Part shown: positions 1 through 5,771 of the stretch, piece by piece
How the letters are laid out: every line of letters starts with the position of its first letter
Position numbering within the stretch: position 1 is the stretch's first letter
Assembly (NCBI GenBank): GCA_947243855.1
Contig: CAMXIK010000030.1
Coordinates: 1 to 34,790 of the forward strand
Direction of reading: 5' to 3'
DNA length: 34,790 nt
Source: an uncultured Lachnospiraceae bacterium
GTDB taxonomy: Bacteria; Bacillota; Clostridia; Lachnospirales; Lachnospiraceae
The notes under the pieces: generated by a model
Told to the model about the DNA's origin: nothing
Database searches by the model: none
What the model saw: the letters and a program-made list of their open reading frames with translations, nothing else
Position numbers and translations under genes: made by a program

Positions 1-940
1 GCAGCGACTCTCCCTCTATAAACTGAAAACAAAAACTGGCGTTATTGGAGAGCCTGTCCTGCCTATGGCCGTTCAGTCTCGTATAGGGAATCTCCGTAAG
101 CACCCTGTCGATTAAATACTCCCGCAGCTTTGTTTCCCGCTCCATTCTCTCCTGCATCGTCTCCTCCGCAAGCGCCGCCGCTTTCCCGAAGCCTACGATT
201 CCCGGTACATTTAAAGTGCCCGCTCTCCTGCCCCTCTCCTGCGCGCCGCCATGAATGAGAGGAAGAAGCCGCAGATTTTCCCGGCAATATAGGATGCCGA
301 CTCCCTTGGGCCCGTTCAGCTTATGGCCGCTGGCGGAAAGCAGATCAATACACATCTCTTCCACATTTAACGGAATGTGCCCGTAAGCCTGCACTGCATC
401 CGTGTGAAACAAAACGCCATTTTCATGGGCGATCTTCCCCAATTTTACAATAGGCTCTATGGTGCCGATCTCGTTGTTGGCCGCCATAACAGAAATCAGT
501 ATCGTGTCCGGCCGAACCGCCTTTTGAAGTGCCTCCGGCGAAACCCTGCCCTCCGCATCCACATCCAGATAAGTCACTTCATAGCCCTGTTTTTCCAGAT
601 ATTCGCAGGTATGCAGCACCGCATGATGCTCAATTTTACTCGTAATGATATGTCTTCCCTTATCTGCAAGCCCTTCCGCCACCGCGCGGATCGCCCAGTT
701 ATCGGATTCGCTACCGCCCGCCGTAAAGTAAATTTCGTTTGGTTTCGCGCCGATCAATGCCGCCGCCTGCTCCCTCGCCTTCCCCACTGCCTTCTTCGCC
801 TCCCCGGCAAATGTGTAAATCGCGGAGGGATTTGCGTAATTATCCCGAAAATAGGGGAGCATTTCCTGTAACACTTCCTCCCGCATTCTGGTGGTAGCCG
901 CGTTATCCAAGTAAATTCTTTGATTTTCTTTCCCTTCCAT
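1..940 (-). CDS. nifS: Cysteine desulfurase, NifS/IscS type (partial, 3' end outside window)
   Basis: PLP-dependent enzyme that takes sulfur from L-cysteine for Fe-S cluster or thio-cofactor assembly in the cytosol. The minus-strand translation begins near MEGKENQRIYLDNAATT and shows the family's landmarks: YLDNAATT at the N-terminus, the PLP-contacting histidine in ITSKIEHHAVL, the DAVQA motif, the PLP lysine in SGHKLNGPKG, then GGAQERGRRAGT. About 313 residues are present; the family is about 380-400, so the segment with the catalytic cysteine lies off the window. Start: ATG at 940 has GGAG six bases upstream; in-frame ATGs at 943, 952 and 958 are possible but worse placed. A promoter is seen at 1006-1033. 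Family assignment is secure; NifS versus IscS subtype is not resolved. Confidence 0.93.
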   Translation of the reverse strand, partial: MEGKENQRIYLDNAATTRMREEVLQEMLPYFRDNYANPSAIYTFAGEAKKAVGKAREQAAALIGAKPNEIYFTAGGSESDNWAIRAVAEGLADKGRHIITSKIEHHAVLHTCEYLEKQGYEVTYLDVDAEGRVSPEALQKAVRPDTILISVMAANNEIGTIEPIVKLGKIAHENGVLFHTDAVQAYGHIPLNVEEMCIDLLSASGHKLNGPKGVGILYCRENLRLLPLIHGGAQERGRRAGTLNVPGIVGFGKAAALAEETMQERMERETKLREYLIDRVLTEIPYTRLNGHRQDRLSNNASFCFQFIEGESL

Positions 941-1005
941 CATGTTCTCCATTCCCATACCGGCAAATAGTATGCTATTCCTATCTGTTTTCTATACTAT
1001 AGAAT

Positions 1006-1033
1006 ATTATAGCAGGCCTGCGGAAATCCGCAA
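1006..1033 (-). promoter_or_regulatory. Promoter of the cysteine desulfurase gene with a palindrome over the -35
   Basis: On the minus strand TTGCGG (1028-1033), 16 bases, then TATAAT (1006-1011), about 65 bases before the chosen start. A perfect 14-base palindrome, TGCGGAAATCCGCA at 1019-1032, overlaps the -35. It could be a repressor site, or a weak hairpin left from the end of the truncated toxin gene next to it. No long T-run follows it on the minus strand. Confidence 0.55.
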
Positions 1034-1070
1034 GCCCTAATCTGATTCTTATTTTATTTTCTAAAAAAGT

Positions 1071-1274
1071 CTAGTTTGCACCCCTGCTTGCCAAGTAATT
1101 ATCTCTGCTAAACGGAAATTGCCGGGGATTTTCTTCCAAACGTCCATAGATATTTTCGATACCATCCAGTAAATGCTGGGCGGCCTGTTTATTCTTAAAT
1201 CGATACAGTAGATGATAGATCAACTGATCAAGCAGCTCATCCGCCTGCTCTGTAATAACCAGCTTATAAGCCAT
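1071..1274 (-). pseudogene. RelE/ParE-family toxin, C-terminally truncated
   Basis: The 67-residue product starts MAYKLVITEQADELLDQL and reads as the first two thirds of a RelE/ParE toxin, the mRNA interferase or gyrase-poison fold, up to SRDNYLASRG. Family members continue from this point for another 30-40 residues with the last beta strands (usual total about 95-105); here the frame stops after GAN, and I saw no continuation in the other frames downstream. The start overlaps the end of the antitoxin gene by 11 bases, the normal arrangement. The missing part normally contributes to the active surface, so this copy is probably inactive. A short but functional variant is the alternative. Confidence 0.7.
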
Positions 1275-1524
1275 ACTTTGACCTCATTTCCGCCAAAGCC
1301 GCTCTGGCGTCTTTTGTCTGTCCGTTTTTAATCTGCTTCTCGGACAGTTCAATATTTTGAAGCATAAAAAGCTGGCGCATGGCGCTTTCATATATTTCCA
1401 TGCTCATAATTACCATGTCCCCATAACCGTTCTTGGTAATATAGATTGGTTCATCCGCTTGATGGCACATTTCGGAAATCTCAGACGTATTTTTTAAATC
1501 CTTTATAGGTATAATTTGTGGCAT
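1264..1524 (-). CDS. Type II antitoxin, Phd/YefM family
   Basis: 86-residue protein starting MPQIIPIKDLKNTSEISEMC. The N-terminal half (residues 1-50), with IKDLKNTSEI and EPIYITKNGYGDMVIMSMEIYE, is the Phd/YefM DNA-binding fold. The charged C-terminal helix (55-86) would bind and neutralise the toxin. Start ATG at 1524 follows GGGAGGAC at good spacing. It is the first gene of a two-gene operon with the truncated toxin at 1071. Such antitoxins repress their own promoter, and a palindrome over the -10 (1554-1568) is a fitting operator. It may now be an orphan that only regulates itself, because its partner looks broken. Confidence 0.85.
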   Translation of the reverse strand: MPQIIPIKDLKNTSEISEMCHQADEPIYITKNGYGDMVIMSMEIYESAMRQLFMLQNIELSEKQIKNGQTKDARAALAEMRSKYGL

Positions 1525-1553
1525 TCTATTGTCCTCCCGTATTATGATGGATA

Positions 1554-1583
1554 AATTATACCATAATTATGTCCCTCTCTCAA
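1554..1583 (-). promoter_or_regulatory. Antitoxin promoter and probable autoregulatory operator
   Basis: Minus strand TTGAGA (1578-1583), 17 bases, TATAAT (1555-1560). A 6+3+6 perfect inverted repeat, AATTAT-ACC-ATAATT at 1554-1568, covers the -10, as expected for a self-repressing antitoxin. Confidence 0.75.
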
Positions 1584-1636
1584 TAAAATTATAAATAAAC
1601 GACAACTTTAATTACCAAACAAGAAACACAATCACA

Positions 1637-1662
1637 CAGGCGGCCACTTAAGTGACCGCCTG
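1637..1662 (-). terminator. Strong hairpin, probable rho-independent terminator
   Basis: A 26-base inverted repeat with 13-base arms and one mismatch (CAGGCGGTCACTT / AAGTGGCCGCCTG on the minus strand). On the minus strand a T-rich stretch (TGTGTGATTGTGTTTCTTG) follows it. It closes the poorly understood 1663-1967 interval and insulates the antitoxin promoter from readthrough. On the plus strand it is followed by CCCCTTTT, so it may work both ways. Confidence 0.65.
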
Positions 1663-1936
1663 CGTATCCCCTTTTACACTGTACAGCTAGTGTATTTATT
1701 AGAATAGATCTACACCAAGTACCAGCTTTGCCTGATACCCCGCTCAGTTGATACGGGTATACATCTATCTAACCCTTTTTATTTCGCGTCCCGCCGTCTG
1801 TGCGGTGGCGCATCTTCCTGTTCTTCCGTTAAGCTCTCTGTGCCGTCCATGCGGCGCCTTTTTTTATCATATGTTGTGCAACCAACTTTGAAATCTGTCC
1901 TTTCGGCCAGCATATCAATACAAATGTCTATCTTAC
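1663..1936. other. Structured interval with no convincing gene
   Basis: This stretch is part of the 1525-2040 gap between the antitoxin and the BlaR1-like gene. It holds several short inverted repeats, for example ACACT...AGTGT at about 1677-1694 and a bulged ATACCCG...CGGGGTAT pair at about 1736-1760. On the minus strand, 1699-1764 reads as a 21-codon frame broken by one TGA: MYTRIN, stop, AGYQAKLVLGVDLF, stop. The second part looks like the C-terminus of a protein, so this may be the eroded 3' end of a lost gene. I cannot name the source. Confidence 0.3.
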
Positions 1937-1967
1937 TAAAAATCCGTTTTTCGGATTTTACAACCAA
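1779..1967 (-). CDS. Doubtful small ORF, hypothetical protein
   Basis: A 62-codon open frame starting MVVKSEKRIFSKIDICIDML and ending in an acidic then basic tail (ESLTEEQEDAPPHRRRDAK). The start lies just before a terminator-like hairpin (1939-1959), and there is no clear ribosome binding site. A shorter start at MDGTESLTEEQ is possible. The mixed-charge tail looks more like protein than random sequence, but I recognise no family. It could be part of a degraded gene together with the broken frame at 1699-1764. Confidence 0.2.
   Translation of the reverse strand: MVVKSEKRIFSKIDICIDMLAERTDFKVGCTTYDKKRRRMDGTESLTEEQEDAPPHRRRDAK
1939..1959 (-). terminator. Terminator-like hairpin, second of two
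   Basis: Minus strand AAAATCCG-AAAAA-CGGATTTT followed by TAG: an 8-base stem with a 5-base loop and a T-rich 3' arm. It shares its AATCCG/CGGATT core with the hairpin at 1996-2012, forming a tandem stop after the BlaR1-like gene. Confidence 0.55.
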
Positions 1968-1995
1968 GTTAACAGTTACAAATTTCTTTCGATAA

Positions 1996-2012
1996 AATCC
2001 GTCGTCCGGATT
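1996..2012 (-). terminator. Terminator-like hairpin after the BlaR1-like gene, first of two
   Basis: Minus strand AATCCG-GACGA-CGGATT followed by TTATC, 28 bases past the stop codon at 2041. The stem is short (6 bases), but the position and the T's fit a terminator for the BlaI/BlaR1-like operon. Confidence 0.5.
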
Positions 2013-2040
2013 CTACCGTCATTCTTTCCCGGTCTGCCTA

Positions 2041-3411
2041 TCAGTGAGGACATGACGGATAATAAGTTATGCTTACTAAATCGCCTATTTTTACAGTGCC
2101 GCACTTGCTGCATCTTTCCGCCTTGTACACAGTCACTTCACAGCTTCCATCAGACTTTAGGTCATGCCTTACATCCTTCCCCGACACATAGCTATGGTCA
2201 CATCCCCAATGAGACTCCACATCCGGAACCATGTAAATGTTTCCTTCCTCATCGACGAACTGTCTGTCGTACAAAATTTCCTCAATTTCATCCTCTTCGT
2301 ACTCCGTAAGGAACTCACCTTCCGTTTCGTCAGGTGCAAACAGAGATACGTCGTCATCCAGCATATTCTCTATCTGTTCCTGCGATGCATTTTCCGACAG
2401 AATCTCATTATATCCGTCCCTATAGGCAAGTACAGTCATCGAATTGGCGAAAATCAACGCCGCCACCAGAGTCCCCGCCGCAAAGCGGTTCCATCTTCTG
2501 TTCCTCATCAGATTATCCATCCTTTCCTTCACTCTTCTCATTTCCGGTCCGAAACCGATCTCCCACCCAAGGGACAGGCTCCTCGGTTTCTTCTTTTTCT
2601 CCTTTTCCTGCGCTTCCTCGATCAAAAGAAGGCTGTACAATCTTCTTTCCTCTTCCGATCTTCCCAGTATTGCCGCCTCATCACAAGATATTTCGCAAAC
2701 GCGGTCAAACTCGTCATGCAGGAGCCAGACTACTGGATTCCACCAACACAAATATTTCATAAACTGCACGATCATCTTCCAGACTGCGTCCAAGCGCCTG
2801 ATATGTACCAGCTCATGACAGAGAACCAACTCTCCCTCCCGGCTTTCTATATCTCTGCCGCAGAGAATCACCGGCCTGAAAACCCCGAATGTTAAAGACG
2901 GTTTTCCATTTTCTCCTTGATAGAGCAGCACACGCCGTTTGATTCCATACCGGCTCTTGAGTTCGGCGAGAACCGCTTCATGCCGCTCCTCCATCTTGGT
3001 ATCCACATATCCGGCAATCCGACGGGCTTTCTTCACATAGTCCGCCATCCGGTTTATCATCAAAAGACAGGCTACCGACACCCAGATAATAACAGCCGCC
3101 ATCTGAATCTGCATAAAGCTGTTCACATAGGCTTTGCCGTCCGCGCGTACCACATAGTTTGTCCATCTCAGCGATACTTTCGCGATCTCCATTTCCACAG
3201 ATTCCCTCTGTCCTTCCGGCACGATGATGTGAATCACCTCCTCGTACCACTTTTTCAGAAAAGGCAGTGGAATCAGATAATACAGAACGGACGCTTTTGC
3301 AAGTAAATAATACAACTTCGCGCTGATCCTATCTCTCAACAGGCGTCTCAGAATCCAACTGGCCGCCGTCATTGTACTTCCTGAAATCATCATCACAAGT
3401 AAGTATTCCAT
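2041..3411 (-). CDS. BlaR1/MecR1-like M56 membrane zinc metalloprotease, Cys/His-rich C-terminus
   Basis: 456-residue integral membrane sensor-protease, partner of the BlaI-like repressor two bases upstream. TM segments lie near residues 2-22, 33-52 and 103-122. The M56 zinc protease motif HELVH is at 199-203, followed by WWNPVVWLLHDEFDRVCEISCDE (about 223-245), which supplies the further zinc ligand. A last TM is at about 311-328. In this family, activation leads to cleavage of the repressor. The exported tail (about 330-456) is too short for the penicillin-binding domain of true BlaR1. It is acidic, then ends in a Cys/His-rich module: C404, H406, C424, C434, C437, C454, H456. The signal sensed is therefore probably not a beta-lactam. 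Start: ATG at 3411 has AGGAG five bases upstream; the longer GTG at 3417 abuts that site and is rejected. Confidence 0.85.
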   Translation of the reverse strand: MEYLLVMMISGSTMTAASWILRRLLRDRISAKLYYLLAKASVLYYLIPLPFLKKWYEEVIHIIVPEGQRESVEMEIAKVSLRWTNYVVRADGKAYVNSFMQIQMAAVIIWVSVACLLMINRMADYVKKARRIAGYVDTKMEERHEAVLAELKSRYGIKRRVLLYQGENGKPSLTFGVFRPVILCGRDIESREGELVLCHELVHIRRLDAVWKMIVQFMKYLCWWNPVVWLLHDEFDRVCEISCDEAAILGRSEEERRLYSLLLIEEAQEKEKKKKPRSLSLGWEIGFGPEMRRVKERMDNLMRNRRWNRFAAGTLVAALIFANSMTVLAYRDGYNEILSENASQEQIENMLDDDVSLFAPDETEGEFLTEYEEDEIEEILYDRQFVDEEGNIYMVPDVESHWGCDHSYVSGKDVRHDLKSDGSCEVTVYKAERCSKCGTVKIGDLVSITYYPSCPH

Positions 3412-3419
3412 GAACACTC

Positions 3420-3782
3420 CTAGTAATTATCAAGAATTTTTTTCAGTTCCTCGGCTTCGTTCTTATTAATCACGTTTTTCTTGGCAAAAGCCGCCACAAA
3501 ACTACTCAGCCTTCCCTCGTACATAGAATCGACTGCAGCTTTCATCTGCATATAATTGTACTCTTCCCTGCTATACACAGCCTTAACCATTCTGTGTTCC
3601 CGAGTGACCAAGCCCTTTTCCTCAAGCCTGCTCAGGAATGTGTTTAAGGTCTGTCTTTTCCATTCCTTTCCATCTGCCTCGAATAATGTAAGAAGCTGCG
3701 ACTGCTTAATCGCCTCTGGCTGATCCCACAGCTTCTCCATCACCTCCTTCTCTGCCTGTGTTACGTCATAAGAACCTTTCAT
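3420..3782 (-). CDS. BlaI/MecI/CopY-family winged-helix repressor
   Basis: 120-residue transcriptional repressor. The N-terminal winged helix (residues 5-72) shows the family pattern: DVTQAEKEVMEKLW, the recognition region WKRQTLNTFLSRLEEKGLV, and a wing ending in AVYSREEY. The C-terminal helices (75-120) form the dimerisation and cleavage-sensitive part. RBS GGAGG lies four bases before ATG 3782. The gene is cotranscribed with the M56 protease gene, which would inactivate it on signal. A consensus promoter with a dyad at the transcription start lies directly upstream, so autoregulation is likely. Confidence 0.92.
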   Translation of the reverse strand: MKGSYDVTQAEKEVMEKLWDQPEAIKQSQLLTLFEADGKEWKRQTLNTFLSRLEEKGLVTREHRMVKAVYSREEYNYMQMKAAVDSMYEGRLSSFVAAFAKKNVINKNEAEELKKILDNY

Positions 3783-3797
3783 GTTTCCTCCGTTCCA

Positions 3798-3844
3798 TGA
3801 CCACTTTTCGTAGTCATTATAATATTATTTTTACCATGTGTCAA
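3798..3844 (-). promoter_or_regulatory. Promoter of the BlaI/BlaR1-like operon with operator dyad
   Basis: Near-perfect sigma-A promoter on the minus strand: TTGACA (3839-3844), 17 bases, TATAAT (3816-3821). Immediately downstream, TGACTAC-N5-GTGGTCA (3798-3816) is an inverted repeat with one mismatch that covers the transcription start. It is the natural candidate site for the BlaI-like repressor. Confidence 0.8.
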
Positions 3845-3892
3845 CCCTTTTTTTCAAGATATTGTATTTTTTTTGGAAAACACACGATTTTT

Positions 3893-3905
3893 CTACATGA
3901 TGTAG
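3893..3905. promoter_or_regulatory. Palindrome resembling a BlaI/MecI/CopY box
   Basis: CTACATGATGTAG is a perfect 6+1+6 palindrome containing the TACA...TGTA core known from BlaI, MecI and CopY operators. It lies about 50 bases upstream of the promoter -35. The proximal dyad at 3798 does not share its sequence, so which of the two the repressor uses is open. Confidence 0.4.
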
Positions 3906-3911
3906 GGATAA

Positions 3912-3928
3912 AGTGCAGATTTAGCACT
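3912..3928 (-). terminator. Weak terminator-like hairpin after the DUF3791 gene
   Basis: Minus strand AGTGC-TAAATCT-GCACT followed by TTATCC. A 5-base stem with few T's, 26 bases past the stop at 3954. Weak. Confidence 0.3.
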
Positions 3929-3953
3929 ATTTTCAAACCAACGGTTCTTACCC

Positions 3954-4397
3954 TTAAGCACAAATTTCCCCTTCTTTATAACATTCTACAATATATTCTC
4001 TTGTTTGATAATAAAAATCTGTATTGTAATTAGAGATTGCTCCATCAATCCACGAGGAATATACGTCTATGATCCAATCAACGATACTACGCTCGGATTT
4101 TTCAGAAATATCCTCAATCAAACGCTCATAAACCTCACCAATTGTCCAGTAATCAGGCGTTTCGTATCTGCATTTTGCAACATTATCAAACGAATCCGAC
4201 GGTATATTGCATCTTTGGATAAAATCATCCGCCACCTTCTCTATCGGCTCGCAGTGAAAGACGTCCGCATACTCATAGATACGTTTTATAGTGTCTTTTC
4301 CCAAGTATTGCACTACCACAGACCGTCTTTGCTTCTGCTTTCTTCCGATATATTCAATGAGGCTGCACGTAAAAAACAATGCGCTGTCATTCTTCAT
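3954..4397 (-). CDS. DUF3791-domain protein with C-terminal extension, probable partner of the DUF3990 protein
   Basis: About 147 residues from ATG 4397; a GTG at 4409 would add four but sits too close to its GGGA. Residues 1-62 (ALFFTCSLIEYIGRKQ through VADDFIQRC) match the DUF3791 pattern: a short helical domain, then the YADVFHCEP...DDFI end. DUF3791 genes are commonly found beside DUF3990 genes in Clostridia, and the pair is thought to act as a toxin-antitoxin unit. Most DUF3791 proteins stop near here; this one carries about 80 further residues rich in aromatics and acids (SIVDWIIDVYSSWIDGAI), which I do not recognise. Its start overlaps the end of the DUF3990 gene, so the two are translationally coupled. 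Confidence 0.65.
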   Translation of the reverse strand: MKNDSALFFTCSLIEYIGRKQKQRRSVVVQYLGKDTIKRIYEYADVFHCEPIEKVADDFIQRCNIPSDSFDNVAKCRYETPDYWTIGEVYERLIEDISEKSERSIVDWIIDVYSSWIDGAISNYNTDFYYQTREYIVECYKEGEICA

Positions 4398-4863
4398 CCC
4401 AGACTTCACTTCCCTTCAAAAATCTTAATGATGTAAGCGCCTTTGCCGTATGAAAACTGATCTGATGCGTCGGTTTCTTAAATTTTGCCAAATCCCAGAA
4501 CGCCTCCCTGCTGATTTTTCCGTCAACAAAGTTTTGAACATAATTAAATATCGTATCGTCCGCCATGGGGCCTTCTACAATATCATAGCTATGTGCCTTC
4601 CCTAATCTACACGCCACAATAAAATCCAGCCATTCTTCCGTCATTTGGGGGAATATTTTTATATTCAGGTCTTCATTTTTCGTATATTGGTACTCATTTA
4701 CATACCCTGTCCCCCCGTACCTCGTCGCCCAGCGTTTCGCCTGTTCCGCATAAATCGTACAGTAAAATCCAAAATAAAAATCCTTATTATATTTTTGTAT
4801 TCTTATCTCTGGCCATTTTACTATTTCACGACTTCCATGATATAAAATCATTTCGTTTTCCAA
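4387..4863 (-). CDS. DUF3990 protein, probable ADP-ribosyltransferase-fold toxin
   Basis: 158 residues. LYHGS (7-11), KDFYFGFYCT (27-36), AKRWATRYGGTGYVNEY (42-58), DIVEGPMADDTIFNYV (94-109) and QISFHTAKAL (134-143) follow the DUF3990 pattern, a small domain related to ADP-ribosyltransferases in which the histidine of LYHG and the GFYCT motif belong to the NAD pocket. Predicted role: toxin that modifies a cellular target, paired with the overlapping DUF3791 protein. Start: TTG at 4863 has AGGAG eight bases upstream; the first ATG (4851) is about 20 bases away, so TTG is preferred. No clear own promoter. The stop codon of the partial ABC-gene repeat (4888) lies only 24 bases upstream. Confidence 0.75.
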   Translation of the reverse strand: MENEMILYHGSREIVKWPEIRIQKYNKDFYFGFYCTIYAEQAKRWATRYGGTGYVNEYQYTKNEDLNIKIFPQMTEEWLDFIVACRLGKAHSYDIVEGPMADDTIFNYVQNFVDGKISREAFWDLAKFKKPTHQISFHTAKALTSLRFLKGSEVWDEE

Positions 4864-4887
4864 TCAGCTATCTCCTATCGTTTTTCC

Positions 4888-4928
4888 TCACGCCGTAATC
4901 GCATTCCCCGTATACAACTGGTAATATT
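4888..4928 (-). repeat. Detached copy of the last 13 codons of the ABC exporter gene (repeat A)
   Basis: On the minus strand this reads YYQLYTGNAITA and a TGA stop, identical in protein to the true end of the exporter gene at 5772. DNA identity with 5772-5812 is 36 of 41 bases, and the differing codons in the coding part (TAC/TAT, TTG/CTT, ACG/ACC) are all synonymous. Similarity stops sharply beyond the repeat on both sides. This is the far border of the segment holding the MNT/HEPN pair. Confidence 0.9.
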
Positions 4929-4939
4929 AAAACGCTGAT

Positions 4940-5374
4940 TTACCTTCGTTTCAAAGGTAGCTGTTCTTCACACTTTCTCTCATAATATTCTACCGCCAAA
5001 CAAAACAATTGTTTTGCGGTTTCTATCTGCTGTATGGTAATTTCCTTTGAAGCGACATAAAATGTATCATAATCACTTGCATGCCTAATCTCTTCCGCTT
5101 TTACAATTTTTCTTCCCATTTCATGAGGAAAAATTTCCGTAGCGACATATTGCTTATTAAAATATGCTAATGTGTCTTTATGGCGTTTAAAAGCAATTTC
5201 TTCTATGGAAAGGATCGCATCGATTGTATGATAAATAGAATAATACGCCCTGTTATTGGCACCCCTGTATTGTTCCGCCTCCAAAAGAAGTTCGGCCGTA
5301 TCCAAATCTTCCTTTGCAATACGAAATCGGTGTTCTATCAGATCGCGGCGGTTTCCTGTCTCATGCTGTTTCAT
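4940..5374 (-). CDS. HEPN-domain protein (UPF0332/HepT-like), partner of MNT protein
   Basis: 144-residue, all-helical HEPN protein. The family signature NNRAYYSIYHTIDAIL is at 40-55, and the second helical pair holds IFPHEMGRKIVKAEEIRHASDYDTFYVAS (about 81-109). HEPN/MNT pairs act as toxin-antitoxin units: the HEPN part can be a ribonuclease and the MNT part blocks it, in known cases by adding AMP to a HEPN tyrosine. The catalytic RX4-6H motif is not evident here; R97 is followed by HASDYD, as in the UPF0332 branch, so RNase activity is uncertain. Its start overlaps the MNT gene by 14 bases. A short hairpin (4941-4959, TACCTT...AAGGTA) spans the stop codon. Confidence 0.85.
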   Translation of the reverse strand: MKQHETGNRRDLIEHRFRIAKEDLDTAELLLEAEQYRGANNRAYYSIYHTIDAILSIEEIAFKRHKDTLAYFNKQYVATEIFPHEMGRKIVKAEEIRHASDYDTFYVASKEITIQQIETAKQLFCLAVEYYERKCEEQLPLKRR

Positions 5375-5702
5375 AGAGCAGTACCCCTTCCTTCCTCACA
5401 CTGGAATAAAAAGGATAGACACTACACCATTGCTCAAAATGTCCTACGTTTTTTACAATCGGCATAAACCATACCCCATGTCTGACATTATATTCAAATC
5501 CCAACTCTGACAAAGCATCAGAATAAGAATCGATCTGAATATCCGATAAGTCCACTAGCACCATAATATCTACATCCGAATCCTTTTGAAAATCTCCACG
5601 AGCATAAGAGCCGTACAAAATAATTTGTTTGATATGTTTTCCATAAATATCCCGTATGGAAGAAACATACTGCCTTATCAAATCCTGTGTCATTTCCGAC
5701 AT
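5361..5702 (-). CDS. MNT minimal nucleotidyltransferase, antitoxin of the HEPN partner
   Basis: 113 residues from ATG 5702. The DNA polymerase beta-type signature is intact: GSYARGD at 31-37 and DSDVDIMV at 41-48, giving exactly GS-x10-D-x-D (G31 S32 ... D43, D45), which binds the metal-nucleotide. In MNT/HEPN systems this protein AMPylates its HEPN partner. Start: AAAGGAGGTG lies seven bases upstream of 5702. The longer frame from 5765 would run over the promoter and is rejected. It has its own promoter at 5737-5765 and is the first gene of the two-gene cassette. Confidence 0.88.
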   Translation of the reverse strand: MSEMTQDLIRQYVSSIRDIYGKHIKQIILYGSYARGDFQKDSDVDIMVLVDLSDIQIDSYSDALSELGFEYNVRHGVWFMPIVKNVGHFEQWCSVYPFYSSVRKEGVLLYETA

Positions 5703-5736
5703 GAGAACACCTCCTTTGCCGATATTCTGTACTTTT

Positions 5737-5765
5737 AGTATAAGCTGGCTGCAAAGCTTTGGCAA
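5737..5765 (-). promoter_or_regulatory. Promoter of the MNT/HEPN cassette
   Basis: Minus strand TTGCCA (5760-5765), 17 bases, TATACT (5737-5742). It sits in the 69 bases between the exporter stop codon and the MNT start, so the cassette brings its own transcription signal right up to its border. Confidence 0.7.
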
Positions 5766-5771
5766 ATAATT

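Larger units (their letters stand above)
4888..5771 (-). mobile_element. Probable inserted cassette: one repeat copy plus the MNT/HEPN pair
   Basis: The 884-base unit runs from the detached repeat A to the base before the stop codon of the exporter gene. It contains a promoter, the MNT gene, the HEPN gene and a short 3' hairpin, and no recombinase. The direct repeats at its borders fall at a gene's 3' end with reading frame and stop kept, as at many attachment sites. Removing the unit would leave the exporter gene ending 24 bases before the DUF3990 start. Integration by an unlinked recombinase, or homologous exchange with a diverged strain, are both possible. Confidence 0.45.

Noticed and set aside
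377..871. 164-codon plus-strand open frame
   Set aside because: It is the antisense shadow of the cysteine desulfurase gene, whose minus-strand translation has clear family motifs.
2164..2895. 243-codon plus-strand open frame over the BlaR1-like gene
   Set aside because: Antisense to a gene with the M56 motif and TM plan; no ribosome site or domain of its own.
4864..4940. Own promoter for the DUF3990 gene
   Set aside because: Looked for -35/-10 pairs in the short gap and repeat A; none with acceptable spacing was convincing.
5703..5765. Extended N-terminus of the MNT protein
   Set aside because: It would be translated from the promoter region; AAAGGAGGTG places the start at 5702.
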